A stretch of 64,000 nucleotides of DNA, from contig NC_061461.1 of NCBI RefSeq assembly GCF_022581195.2, positions 8,556,001-8,620,000 of the forward strand. Direction: 5' to 3'. Numbering within the stretch: position 1 is the stretch's first letter; every line of letters starts with the position of its first letter. The position numbers and the translations under genes were made by a program. The DNA comes from Helicoverpa zea (lineage: Eukaryota > Arthropoda > Insecta > Lepidoptera > Noctuidae). Positions 10,802-33,265 of the stretch are shown here, in pieces. The notes under the pieces were generated by a model. The model saw nothing but the letters and a program-made list of their open reading frames with translations. It was not told where the DNA came from and did not search any database.

Positions 10802-13750
10802 CTACGGTAGCGATTCTGCCAATTTCCTATGGATGTGGTCGCGTAATTTCTTTTTGAATGTATAACGACTGTTAACCATCCTGACTTCCAGAGGTAGCTC
10901 ATTCCAGAGAAGAATAGATTTAACAAAGAAGGAAGAGTGAATGATATCTGACCGGTGAGCAGGGCAGTGAAGAAGACGATTATTAGAGGAGCGGAGATTT
11001 TTGCTATGTTGAGAACATATATATTGGAAGTGAGGAGTTAAATAAGAAGGCGTACAGGGAGAGTGTAGAATAGAGAAAAGAGTAGTTAATGCCCTCATCA
11101 CACGACGTTGTCTTATCGGTAGCCATTTAAGTTGCGCTCGATAGGCTGACACATGATCGTACTTGCGGAGATTAAAAACGAATCGAATGCAATTGTTGAG
11201 AAGCCGGTCAAGTTTATTGAGCAGATCTGCATTCAGGTCATAGTAGCAAACATCACCATAGTCGATTATGGGAAAGATTAAAGTTTGCATAAGCGTCGCC
11301 TTCACGTTAACTGGGAGAAAATTTTTCAAGCGATAGAGGAACCGCAGGGTACTGGTCACTTTCTGACTAACAGCTGCAACCTGTGATTGCCAATTCAGCG
11401 TGGAGTCAAGGTGTAGGCCAAGATTTTTCACAGTGCAGCTGTAAGGAATGTTAACCCCGTTAAACACTAACGTTGGTAAACCAAGACCATCAACTTTGCT
11501 CATAGCTCTCGAACCCCCAATAATGATGGCTTGACACTTGGTAGGGTTAACCACCACCCCAAACCTATCAGACCAAGTCTTCACCACTTCTAAATCAGCA
11601 TTAATTTTGTCAATAGTATCAGTCAAGTCAATGGCCTTGGTGTGACGGTAAAGCTGCAAGTCGTCGGCATAGAGATGATACGAACACTGAAGCTCGAGAG
11701 TGAGTAGATTTATAAATATCGAGAATAGAAGAGGTGAGAGTATGCCGCCTTGTGGAACGCCAACATTCAATGTACACCAACTTGATGAGCCTTCATCCAC
11801 CCGAACAGACTGCTGGCGATCCCGAAGATAAGAAGAAAACCAATCTAGAGCTTCAGAAGAGACCATCGAATAGGATAGGATGGATAGTAAGATATCGTGA
11901 CTGACGGTATTGAACGCATTCGAAAAGTCGACTAGAACCAGCACTGTTAGGTTAGCATCTTCCGTAGCCCGCCTAATATCGCCAGTCACTTTAAGGAGGG
12001 CAGAGGAAGTGCTGTGGCCTGGCCTAAACCCAGATTGTAGCGGGCTAATGAGTTTATTTGCATAAATAAAACGCGCAAATTGTTTATGAGCACAAGCCTC
12101 AAGCACTTTGGACAGGAAGGGAAGAATGGAGATTGGACGGAAATGACTGGGGAGAGTGGGGCTGGAAATTTTGGGAAGAGGACGTACGAACGCTTTACGC
12201 CAAAGCAACGGGAAAGTTCCAGAGTAGAGGGAATAGTTGACGATATGGGTGATAACAGGAAGGATCGGGACAAGGATGGAAATAATCATTTGGCGACTGA
12301 TGTTATCACATCCCATCGCTTTAGACTTAATGGATAGGATAATTCTTCTGATCTCTCCCTCATCGACTGGCTGAAACTTAAAAGGATTAATATTAGGACG
12401 CGTTAGACTTGATATAAAGTTGAGAGTGTCCTGTTTGGTTAAATAATCCAAATGGGAAGATGTGCTGAATTGATTGTTTAAAGCATCTAAAGTTATAGAA
12501 CTAGGTAGGTCTAAATGTCGCGATTTGCCAATACCCAGAGTCCTTAGGAACTTCCAGATATCAGCAGAAGTCGATGATGAGACATTGCTAAGTATATGGC
12601 GGCGTTTAGCGTTGCGTATCATCAGATTACACCGATTCCTAGCAGCCTTATACAGAACCCAGTTTTCATCCGTGCGTTCCCTCTTGAACTTGCGAAACGC
12701 CCGGTCCCTCTTACGCATGGCAATCTTGATAAGACTGGTCATCCACGGAGCTGGTGGCCGTTTTATCCTTACCTTTTTAATTGGTGCATGGACATCGTAC
12801 AGCTTGTTCACTGAGTTGTTAAAAATAGTGACTTTGTCATCTATGGAATCAGCTGTCATCAAAGGTGTCCAATCAATATTAAAGGCGTCCTCAAGCAACC
12901 GATCTACATCCATGCGTGCGAAACTCCGCCTATGCAAAACCTTAGTCTTGGGCTTAGGAGGTTTAAGGACATAGGAAAGGAAAATGAGGTCGTGATGAGA
13001 AAAGCCAGGAGCAACAAGTTGACCGTGAGAGGAAATGAGGGATGGGTTGGAAATGATCATTAAATCCAGCCAAGAATCATCACCGATTGTGGATCGATGA
13101 GTAGCCTGAAGAGGCAGTATAATTAAGCTGGATGACTGTAGAAGGTGCAGGAGTTTACGGGTTCGAGGAGAGTTAGGAGCAAGGAGATTTGTGTTAAAAT
13201 CGCCCATGATAATGTAATGTGCATACTCTGAACCCAGCGATTCTAAAACCGATTCGAAATCAGTGAAGTAGTCGACGGAAGGGGGACAGTAGACAACACC
13301 AACGACAGCTTTGGCTCCCTTTACCGAAACCTCTAGAAAGAGATATTCAGCACTTGCCAGAGGACCAGAAGAGCAAGCCAAAATCCTATAAGGAAAGTCT
13401 GATCGGAGGTAAATTGCCACGCCACCCCCTCTTCTCCCAAGCCGATCATTCCGAATAAGTACGAAGCCAGGCAGAGAGTACGAGGTGGACAAGAGATCTG
13501 GTTTAAGCCAGCTTTCAGAAATCAGGATGGCGTGAACATTAGTGTTACTAAAAGTCACCAAGAGTTCACTGTAGTGACTCGGGACACTTTGAGCATTAAT
13601 GTGGCATACATTAAAAACTTTATTTAATTGCTGGAATTGTGTTCTCAAAGTATCAACAAGAGTATCAGGCAAAGAGCAAAAACTATCATCATTACTACCA
13701 GCATCCAAGGATTCATTAGCAGAATGAAAACTATCACTACCAGAGTTCAT
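10802..13750 (-). CDS. LINE ORF2: endonuclease and reverse transcriptase, intact (982 aa)
   Basis: The start is the ATG at 13748-13750 (MNSGSDSFHS); the frame runs uninterrupted to TAG at 10802-10804. An N-terminal APE-type endonuclease shows NAQS (52-55), ISESWL (77-82), RRGGGVAIYLR, GDFN (183-186) and SHHD (251-254). The reverse transcriptase follows, with RPISILPFLSKVLE, LISPLQSGFRPGHST, LVDFSNAFNTVSHD, GVPQGGILSPLLF and the catalytic YADD (residues 694-697, at 11660-11671). The C-terminal part carries the usual RT-distal conserved positions (LPVNVKATLMQTLIFPIIDY). It would copy its own RNA by target-primed reverse transcription. With ORF1 and the promoter truncated it probably cannot move by itself. 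Full length and absence of stops suggest a fairly recent insertion. Confidence 0.93.
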   Translation of the reverse strand: MNSGSDSFHSANESLDAGSNDDSFCSLPDTLVDTLRTQFQQLNKVFNVCHINAQSVPSHYSELLVTFSNTNVHAILISESWLKPDLLSTSYSLPGFVLIRNDRLGRRGGGVAIYLRSDFPYRILACSSGPLASAEYLFLEVSVKGAKAVVGVVYCPPSVDYFTDFESVLESLGSEYAHYIIMGDFNTNLLAPNSPRTRKLLHLLQSSSLIILPLQATHRSTIGDDSWLDLMIISNPSLISSHGQLVAPGFSHHDLIFLSYVLKPPKPKTKVLHRRSFARMDVDRLLEDAFNIDWTPLMTADSIDDKVTIFNNSVNKLYDVHAPIKKVRIKRPPAPWMTSLIKIAMRKRDRAFRKFKRERTDENWVLYKAARNRCNLMIRNAKRRHILSNVSSSTSADIWKFLRTLGIGKSRHLDLPSSITLDALNNQFSTSSHLDYLTKQDTLNFISSLTRPNINPFKFQPVDEGEIRRIILSIKSKAMGCDNISRQMIISILVPILPVITHIVNYSLYSGTFPLLWRKAFVRPLPKISSPTLPSHFRPISILPFLSKVLEACAHKQFARFIYANKLISPLQSGFRPGHSTSSALLKVTGDIRRATEDANLTVLVLVDFSNAFNTVSHDILLSILSYSMVSSEALDWFSSYLRDRQQSVRVDEGSSSWCTLNVGVPQGGILSPLLFSIFINLLTLELQCSYHLYADDLQLYRHTKAIDLTDTIDKINADLEVVKTWSDRFGVVVNPTKCQAIIIGGSRAMSKVDGLGLPTLVFNGVNIPYSCTVKNLGLHLDSTLNWQSQVAAVSQKVTSTLRFLYRLKNFLPVNVKATLMQTLIFPIIDYGDVCYYDLNADLLNKLDRLLNNCIRFVFNLRKYDHVSAYRAQLKWLPIRQRRVMRALTTLFSILHSPCTPSYLTPHFQYICSQHSKNLRSSNNRLLHCPAHRSDIIHSSFFVKSILLWNELPLEVRMVNSRYTFKKKLRDHIHRKLAESLP

Positions 13751-14392
13751 AAAAGGCAAATTATATATATAAAACAAATAATTATAAACATGTAAAACTA
13801 AAAACTAAAAAAAAAAAAAAAAATAAAGAAATTAATTTACTGTTAACTATTTCAACTCCACCCGCCAGCGAACACCAATAAATATCAATGTGGCAAAGAA
13901 AACAAAAAAAAAGAAAAACATGAACAGCAAAACAAAGAGAAAAAAAAAAAACAGTCACCAAATTATCAAAAAAGAAAAACAATAATCAAGTTAAACAAAA
14001 ATCATAACAAAATAAAAGTACAAAAAAGATACACGGAACAACAAAACGCATAGGTATAATTTTATCTGTGCATGCTTGACACATGACACGACTGACATGA
14101 CATTCGTTACACATCAAATTATAATATTGATAGAATAAAACAGAAATGTTTAATTTAACTTTTGTGAGGGTAAACTAAGAATCGAATAAAATACGTGAAC
14201 TTGAGCAGAGAGAGAGACATGAAGTAACATTACACAAAGTAAAATAACAAAATGACCAAAAGTAAAGATGTAAATATACACTATAAGGAAATTAGAGGAA
14301 AAAGTGAGTATAATTTAATAGTGACATATTAAAATCAAGTTCCGCTATTGAAATGCCAGTCGTCACATACCTAATGTATAGTTTGTTTCAGA
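13751..14392 (-). other. LINE inter-ORF spacer
   Basis: A 640-base non-coding stretch between ORF1 and ORF2, very pyrimidine-rich on the minus strand (TTTTTTTTCTCTTTG, TTTTCTTTTTTTTT). No coding potential is visible. Such a long gap implies independent translation of ORF2 or a rearranged element. Confidence 0.6.
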
Positions 14393-14932
14393 TCAACCCA
14401 TTGAGGATGCATCAGACTTCACCGGGTACTTCTCCAAAAGCGGCTTCAGTTCGTCCATTGCAGAAATCTTATGACGAGTCCCATCTGAAGTTCTGATGAC
14501 AATTACACCGTCCTGCGACCAACATGACCGCATTCCAAAGTGCTGCCTGGCCTTGGCGAAGACGGACTGCCTATTCTTCGTCAAGAACTCCTTCACTGAG
14601 ATCTTTGTCCCCTTCAAGCCGGTCTTTGCCCTCCAAATAGCTGACTTAACATCCAGACCGGAGAACCTCACAAGAATTGGCCTTGGGTGATCTTTACTGG
14701 GGCTGCCAAGCCGATGTGCCACTTTTATATTAGTAACTGCGATGTCTTTGAGAGCCAATTTGCCATTGACTATGCTCAGTATTGTGGCAGTGCAGTCCTC
14801 AGTGTTAGCTTCAGGAACTCCTTGGAAAATTAGGGCCTTCTTCCGATGCCTCATCTCCAGGCCATCAATATGCAGAAGACACTCCGCAATTTGTTTCCTG
14901 AGCAATCCAAGGACGCTGTAGATGAGCTCTCT
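14393..14932 (-). pseudogene. LINE ORF1 fragment (RNA-binding protein), 5' truncated
   Basis: An open frame on the minus strand ends at TGA (14393-14395) and reads back from RKQIAECLLHIDGLEMRHRK through KALIFQGVPE, IKVAHRLGSP, PRPILVRFSG, LKGTKISVKEFLTKNRQSVF to the C-terminus. This is the RRM plus C-terminal domain pattern of L1-type ORF1 proteins, which coat LINE RNA. No in-frame ATG begins it and a stop lies just upstream at 14942-14944, so the coiled-coil N-terminus is lost by truncation of the element. Homology becomes doubtful beyond about 14930. Confidence 0.75.
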
Positions 14933-14935
14933 AAA

Positions 14936-15269
14936 TGCCCATTAATATTAATATTATTTACGCATCTACATCCATATGTCTAGAGAACTTCTCAAGTAAA
15001 GAATATGCTACTCATTGTCTCGCGAGTCGGACACGTTTACTGATACAAATTATACAAAATAAGCATGGTGAATCAAAGAAAGTAATAGTCCGTCTTTTAG
15101 ATAACCCTAAAATAATGGACAAGTATTGTTTTTTTTTCTTTCACAAACAAAGAACAAGGAAGATACAAAACGCTTGAATTTTGTATTAAGTCACTTCTTA
15201 GCACAAATTTTACATAGACGTGACATCACGAGCTCTCCGACTTTGTTGCGTTAAATCTCATTGTTATTA
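14936..15269. other. Flank of the LINE, nothing recognised
   Basis: AT-rich sequence to the right of the LINE truncation point, with a TTATTATTGTTATTA microsatellite-like run starting near 15264. No gene. Confidence 0.4.
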
Positions 15270-15660
15270 TTGTTATTACTTCAAGAGCCTTTTCCCCAAC
15301 TATGTTAAGGTCGGCTTCGATGCAACTGAGTACACAACAAGAAACGACAAGAAACGACTGCCTATCGGACCTCCACAACCCGGTTACCCGCTCAACCCAA
15401 TACCTCTTGGTAAAACTGGTCACACTTACTGGCTTCTGACTGCCCATAACGACTGCCAAGGATGTTCATTGACAGCCGGGACACACTAGAAATGACAGCT
15501 CCTCCAAAAACCGGTCATTGGTGTCCAAAATATTCTAAGAAAGTACATACGAACTAAGAAAAGTTGCATTAGCAAGTACTTGCCAGACCTGTAATCGCAG
15601 TCACACACTCATACTTGAGAGATTGGTTCTCTAAACACTAGGTCACCACTACTTTGTTAT
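15270..15660 (+). repeat. Dispersed lepidopteran repeat
   Basis: Blocks GGTCGGCTTCGATGCAACTG, CGACTGCCTATCGGACCTCC, AACGACTGCCAAGGATGTTC and GAAAGTACATACGAACTAAG occur in the order I remember for a very abundant moth repeat, possibly a LINE 3' end or derived SINE. Copies usually continue into a tRNA-like or poly-A end; here the right side is degraded. Frames that look open in it are not genes. Confidence 0.5.
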
Positions 15661-15962
15661 TTAAGGGTCCGTTCAGAAAAACCACTTAAATGCGGACTAA
15701 TCAGAATCACTACTTTTATCCCTATGGTCACGCCTATTGCGCTTTAGTTCTTAGCGTTTTGTTTAGTCTGCTGTGCTTTTGCCGTTGACGTACAAAAGTT
15801 AAATATATAGAACGTTTCGAATGATTTTGCGTATTCCGTTGTTTTCCCGTCAACGGGCCCTTTAAATTCAACATCAGACGATTCAGATCTTTGATTTTGC
15901 TAATCCCGTAGTCGCTGGTATAAGGGACAGGATCCGCGTACGAAGTCGCGGGCAGAAGCTAG
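15661..15962 (+). mobile_element. Possible Helitron-like remnant (3' end only)
   Basis: The stretch ends with CGCGTACGAAGTCGCGGGCA and GAAGCTAG followed by T (15962 region), the same terminal architecture as the element at 1053-1238. Its 5' end could not be located, and the left boundary given is arbitrary. Confidence 0.4.
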
Positions 15963-18779
15963 TACTAAATATAATGCTAAAAGAAGGCACATAATAACAT
16001 CCTACAAAGAAAACGCTATAAAACAGTAGCTAAAATCGACCACATTAAGGGAAATTCCACCACATTATTGTTCCACCGCAATGTTCAAAGTTTTTCATTT
16101 AACAACAAAACAGTAACCGGAAAACATCGTGAAAATAGTCCACAAAACACTATCTTACCTTTCTAACACTACAACTAGGTACTTAATGTAATCGCGCTCA
16201 ATATCCTTTGTTCACTTTCAGACTCATTAAAAAGGCGATGCAATTTAATGAGTTGATAGTGTGCGTTAACCCTCGCTACGTTTGCAAATACGACCTTTTT
16301 TGTGCGGATGAATTTGGACTCTATTTCTTTGTAGTAAGTTCGATATTCTTTTGGGGGAGTGGTGGAGTGTATTGGTATGTAGGGGTCGAAGATTAGTGGC
16401 CCACGCCTACCCGCCGGAGCGCTGAGCGGCTGATAGTGCCCAAGAGTGTAGTTACAATTAGACCGGTGCCCACAATGAAGTGATGCCCCGTAATGTTGGC
16501 CCTTGTCTTTGTATGTTGATTGTGCCAAAGACCAATGTTACTCGTATATGTTTCAAGTAGTGTGATGTTACTTTCGGACTAGTTTGGGCTTATGAATATT
16601 TAGGGCGACTAGACACGTGTCAGACGGCCTTGGTAAATGGTTGATTAGTGCTCATAAAGTTTTCTTTGGTATGCTAATTCAATGTCATACTTATGCGTGG
16701 CATTTTAACAGAGTAAGCTTATTATCTAAAGTTAGACACGGATCACCATCAACTCATATCAGGATAGCGAATCATAAACAACTTCGAGTACTTCCCTGAT
16801 TTTATTGTGGTCTTTTAATCTCAATCTAACTTCGAACGGTTCGAATTTAAATACCTGAAGTGGTTAAAAGCTTGTTTGCATTTCCGTATTTACATCGCTG
16901 AGTTTTTATTTTTCATCACACAAGTATATGAATAAGTGTCGAGTGTGGAGTAAGCTATTGGCTTTTACAAAAGACTGAACTTCATACAATTATAATCAAA
17001 GTAAACAAGATAACTAAGCTATACAAGAAGTATTTTAGCAGAATTCTGGCAGACGAAGCAAAGGCGCTTACAAGCCGCGAGCGATTGCCCGTCTACCAGT
17101 ACATTGTCAATTGGAAACTACTCGGCTCCGAGAGCAAGCGCTTTTAGATTTGAAAGAGTACCTTCTACAGTATATGCGAGATTTGCAGATAAAACGACTG
17201 GAGATTTTTATGGGGGAAAATATGTAAAAAAAGTTATTGCGTATCGTATCGTGTAGCGTCTTATTGTTACTGTTTGGTTATTATAAAATTCTATTTCAAT
17301 AATAACACGTCTAATTAAAAATTCTGTCTGTAGTACTTACAGACAGAATTTTTTTTTTTTGTAACTGAAAGTTGTGGCTACATAGTATGCTGTGAAAAGT
17401 TATCTAATTTTATACGTAGTATGGAACGTAGGAACGTTCAGACAGCTTGTGAAAAATGTTTTCGTAAGCTTGTGCAAAGCTTAAACATCGGGTGACAAAA
17501 CTATTTTGGTATCCTCAATCCTCGATATGCGTTCACCATAAAACCAAACAATATCCGTCGAAGCAAAATTCTCAGAAACTAACGTTTACTGTTACGGAGG
17601 GCTATGAAAAGGCGAGGTTTTATCGCGTTGCCATGGCAACGGTGGGATGCTGCGTCGTCCGCGATACCCTCCTCACTCGACACATTGGAAAAACTACTAC
17701 AGTGCTTTATATTTACTGCCTTCGATATGTATGTACGAAGTATTGTAGGAAGTGAAAGTTCCCCAACCTTTGACTAAAATCGATGAGTGCAATACTTTGT
17801 GTTACAATGTCAGATTCGGCTGAAATAGAACGCTGAAGTAAAAGTTGGGACATAAAAATATTCGTTTGTAATTTTATTAGAAAGTTGTTTTTTAACAAAG
17901 CGTAGTACAGTCTAAAAATTGTTCTTTAGAGATTGTAAATAGGTATATATACTTGTTCTAAGTAGCTATGTAAAATTTTAAACCTCGATAAAGAGTTTTT
18001 CAGCATCAGAAAACGACAGTAAGATGTACTTGTCTTACATATTTTTGTACCTACTTGACCAACCAATAAAATCCATTATATTTTATTTACTTCTGATTGT
18101 AACTTATACACATATAGGCTACGGAAATCATGCAAAAGTGCACATAACCAATTAACAAAACACATGCAACAGAAATCATGTACTCAGGCTCTACTTAATG
18201 ACAATAGAAATCGTTCAATTGTTCGGTCTATTTACATCGTCAGCGTAGACGGGGAACAGTTAACCCTTGAATTTGGTACACACTGAAATATTAACGCCTG
18301 CTATGGAAGCACGCGGAAAAACAAGTCGAAAACTGGGCCCGTTATGGGCCCGTCGCATGTTACGCAAAGATTAACTCGACTATGTTATTTAGATGGTACA
18401 GATGCGACAATCTGTTCGCTTATCTTTGGAAGACTTTTTTTGAATTATTTTCAGGCTGATTTCTTGTTGAAGAATAAAATAGACTAAGGAATGAGTCAAT
18501 CACACTCATCTCCAGCCAAGTTCTTTAACACCAACGGTTTGCCTAAAAACTAAACATAAAACATTATATTTTTTTTTTCTATTTATATTCTACGCAAATT
18601 AAACACATAATCTGGATAAAATTTGGACCTGTTGGTCCTCTAAAAAAACTAAAAATTAAAGTAAATCATTATTGCATATTCATATCAAAACATAAACTAA
18701 CCCACTAAAAAGCCTCAAACCAATACGACATTGAACTTCTCGTCACCCACAAACGTCCCATTTAGTACAACGCCGCTTC
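15963..18779. other. Non-coding sequence with one perfect short hairpin
   Basis: No gene recognised. A 117-codon open frame without ATG lies at 16175-16528 on the minus strand. A perfect 13-bp hairpin lies at 17320-17350. The block 17040-17130 is comparatively GC-rich. If kn begins upstream, all of this is intronic. Confidence 0.45.
17320..17350. repeat. Perfect inverted repeat, 13-bp arms
   Basis: AATTCTGTCTGTA, loop GTACT, TACAGACAGAATT, followed directly by a T-run. It could be a tiny foldback remnant; it is too short for a microRNA precursor. Confidence 0.85.
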
Positions 18780-18945
18780 CACCTGCTTAATCTTTGGCGT
18801 CCGTTGGCGTGTCGGTATTGAGTGGTGGCAGGGGAGGAGCGCACCTCCCCTGGTGCCGATGTCGATGGGAGCCCAGGGGACCGCCTCCCGAGGGAGCTGG
18901 CGACGGGCCGCGGGCCGCGGGGCCAGGGGGGACGAAAGGTTAAAA
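18780..18945. other. Isolated GC-rich block
   Basis: About 165 bases of strongly GC-rich sequence in an AT-rich surround, including a perfect hairpin (CAGGGGAGG 18829-18837, CCTCCCCTG 18844-18852) and CGGGCCGCGGGCCGCGGGG-like text near 18903-18925. No reading frame with recognisable homology. It could be a regulatory element or a transposon piece. Confidence 0.4.
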
Positions 18946-30889
<11,944 letters not shown>

Positions 30890-31513
30890 CCCCCGCTGCC
30901 GTATGTCAACGATGGTCAGTTCTTATAGTAAGAGTGTTTATTGGCCATGTAATCCGGTACCTACATGTAAAATTGTAAAAGTCAAAATTCAAAAGGGCAA
31001 TATTTGAAGAATGCTTGATTCATCGAAACTTGATGCGGGATTGTAAATATTACTGTAATTTTAATGTAAATATCATAGATAATAAATCAAATTCACTAGT
31101 TGGGTTGCTAGATTGGAAGTAGTGTAGATTTTATATACATATGGAGGCTAAGTAACGTCAACTGCTCAGGACGATTTTAAATAATAAAATAATCATTGTA
31201 AAAAGTGATTCTGTTTACGTTTCCCTGTTAATGTGTGTCGATTTTGTTCTTGTAAAATCTGTGATATATTTATTGTAAGTATCGTTGTAAATTTTAATGT
31301 AAAACGTAAAACTTGTAAATTTTTCGATTCTTAAATTTGGATAGCGTCTCAATCGTTTTTTTGCGCTTAGGTTACGAATTCGGACATCGAAATATTTTAC
31401 CGAATATTGATCATATCTAGAAACAATACATATCCATTGAATACGAAGCTTGGGATAATATGTACAACGAAAGAAAATCTGATGCCGAAATGAATGTATA
31501 CGAAAAAAATAAA
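30890..31513 (+). other. kn 3' UTR (distal isoform), inferred
   Basis: Strongly AT-rich sequence after the TAG at 30887-30889. It contains several AATAAA hexamers, including 31081-31086 and 31508-31513, and two perfect Pumilio-type elements TGTAAATA at 31042-31049 and 31065-31072. The true cleavage site is not determined here. Confidence 0.55.
31508..31513 (+). terminator. Candidate polyadenylation signal AATAAA for the long kn isoform
   Basis: AATAAA lies about 620 bases after the distal stop codon, followed by a T-rich segment. An earlier AATAAA at 31081 is an equally canonical alternative. Confidence 0.35.
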
Positions 31514-32508
31514 ATATATCTTCTCTGGTTCACTTTGCTTAGATTCACGCAAAACGAATTGTATTTTGTGAGATAACCTCCGTGAATATATTATGTAGTA
31601 CGTATTATTGTTTAACGCAACCGTGTATCAATAAGACATTGTAAATTGTAATCGTTCATGAAACAAATTATCACGAAATACGAGATTAAATTACGTAAAT
31701 AATTATAAAGTGGTTTAATTTACGAATATTAAGTCACATTGATTTTCTTAATAAGTCGAGATTTGATCATGAGTAATGACTTGCATCTATAACTACTTAT
31801 TATTTCAATATTTTTTGATAAAAAAGATTTTTTTTTTTCTTTTTAGGATTACAGTGAAGAAATTATATGTAAACAGAAGATCTTCTCTTAATTTATGATA
31901 GGTCCTGACTGATTACTATCATAATGATCTATCTAACTTGATCACAACTGGTCTCAACCATCAATCATTCTCACATGAGTTTGTGACTCAAACAAAAACA
32001 TACTTTTAAACCATTGTGATTTCACACATGGTACTTTTTGCACCCCACTTGAAATATTATACTAACAATTTTTGTAGGGGTAATATTCTCTTTTGTTGGC
32101 CCTGACTAGATAATGCATGGGTTTATCGCTGTCTCAAATTGTACTTAGCGAAGAATGGATATCGTATTACTACCGAATTAGCATCAGAATAGCCTCACCC
32201 GTTTCCAAGATACAATTGTGTGCATTTAAATTAATTACGGTGATCTAATATTGGGTATAAGGGTGTTATAATAAATGGGTACTTAATAAGTTTGGAGGCA
32301 TGATAGCTACTAAAAATAGAACATTTTTTATAGTCCTTTTTTTTTTAGTTCACTTGTGGCGACATTTATCTACTTATCAATATAGTATTACTATCACAGG
32401 AACTCGCCTCATATGAAAACATGATTAGAAGAAACATAAACCTTCTTGGCAGATGGGGGTAAAAAAGGCAGTTCAGTCTTCAACGAATAAAACTTTGTTA
32501 CAAACTAA
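31514..32508. other. Intergenic sequence after kn, nothing recognised
   Basis: AT-rich, without coding signals. Some of the first part may still belong to a longer kn 3' UTR. Confidence 0.4.
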
Positions 32509-32683
32509 GGTTGCGCACACACAATCGTTTTAAGTAGATTACGCTACAATAATCTAAATGAGTGTTTAGTCGTGCTCGTTTGTCGTCGTGTGCGGCGCAC
32601 GTGTCGCGTCTGTCGGAGCGAGTCGCACGCGCCTGTCCGGATGTCATTCCATATCGGTGTGAAGATGGCCTTATTTGGAACAC
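32509..32683. repeat. Possible short CG-rich MITE-like element
   Basis: A CG-dense segment (GTCGCGTCTGTCGGAGCGAG) begins AAGGTTGCGCACAC and ends CGGTGTGAAGATGGCCTT; the ends are weakly inverted (AAGG.T.G...CACAC against the reverse complement AAGGCCATCTTCACACCG). A similar CG-dense segment at 33160-33265 ends GGTGTGCACCTAGCCTT. Both look like members of a palindromic moth MITE class, but terminal repeats are weak. Confidence 0.3.
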
Positions 32684-33159
32684 GTGGTGTGGGTTTGTAT
32701 TTCGTAATATAATTAGGATTCTTGTTGCAATTTTATTTGAGTGATTACTTTGATTAGGTAAGGTCTATGGAAAGGTTAAGAGTTATAGAGATATAGCTAA
32801 AGTTGGGGTAAGTTACAGGTAAGTTCTGGGTGTGTGGGGCTATCTTCACATTTGTGAGACAAGAGTCTTTATAAGACAAGATTTGTGAATGGGAGTCAAT
32901 GGAATTCGATCTAGGTAGGCAGGTACGATTTTACAGCTAAACATATTTTTTTCAGGTACGAAACTTTATTCAATATAGTGTTATAACTATTTTCGAACCC
33001 CGCAGCTCCGATTCAAAACAAAATGTGCATTAGAATTAGCAATTGTTATTCCTTATTATGAAAATGTGATTGAGTATTGAATTACAAAGAGGGCGGGAGT
33101 GACATTTTTATTCTTACGCATATTTGTCTGTCCCTCACGATAAACAAGTTAAGTGAACA

Positions 33160-33265
33160 AATCGTCTTGTCGCGTCAATCTGTCGCGTGGCGGTCGCGAC
33201 GCGTGCCGGCCGCGTGGCGATGTCGCGCATTACCAAATTAGCGTCCGGTGTGCACCTAGCCTTGA
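33160..33265. repeat. Second CG-rich MITE-like segment
   Basis: GTCGCGTCAATCTGTCGCG, GGCGGTCGCGACGCGTG and the ending GTGTGCACCTAGCCTT resemble the segment at 32509-32683. Boundaries are uncertain. Confidence 0.3.

Larger units (their letters stand above)
10546..14935 (-). mobile_element. 5'-truncated non-LTR retrotransposon (CR1/Jockey superfamily)
   Basis: On the minus strand the order is partial ORF1 (14905 down to 14393), a 640-bp T/C-rich non-coding spacer, ORF2 (13750 to 10802), a 3' UTR containing GCGTTAAGTCCGCCATTGTA, and a simple (ATAA)n-type tail, seen on the plus strand as ATTT repeats at 10546-10581. The tail type and endonuclease-plus-RT layout fit the CR1/Kiri/Daphne-like LINEs of moths; the exact clade is not decided. 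The 5' break lies near 14930-14940, inside ORF1. No clear target-site duplication was found. Confidence 0.85.

Noticed and set aside
12474..12974. 166-codon open frame on the plus strand
   Set aside because: It lies antisense to the reverse transcriptase ORF of the LINE at 10802-13750, lacks an ATG start and resembles no protein; it is a shadow frame.
13782..13982. Hydrophobic Phe-rich minus-strand frame
   Set aside because: It is produced by the T-rich inter-ORF spacer of the LINE; low-complexity translation, not a membrane protein.
15220..15489. 89-codon plus-strand frame and its antisense 77-codon partner
   Set aside because: Both fall in a dispersed lepidopteran repeat (GACTGCCTATCGGACCTCC..., AACGACTGCCAAGGATG...) and carry no protein signature.
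32819..32824. Consensus donor ACAG|GTAAGT
   Set aside because: The preceding sequence (GTAAGTTACAG) has no exon-like composition, and no start or acceptor pairs with it; probably chance.
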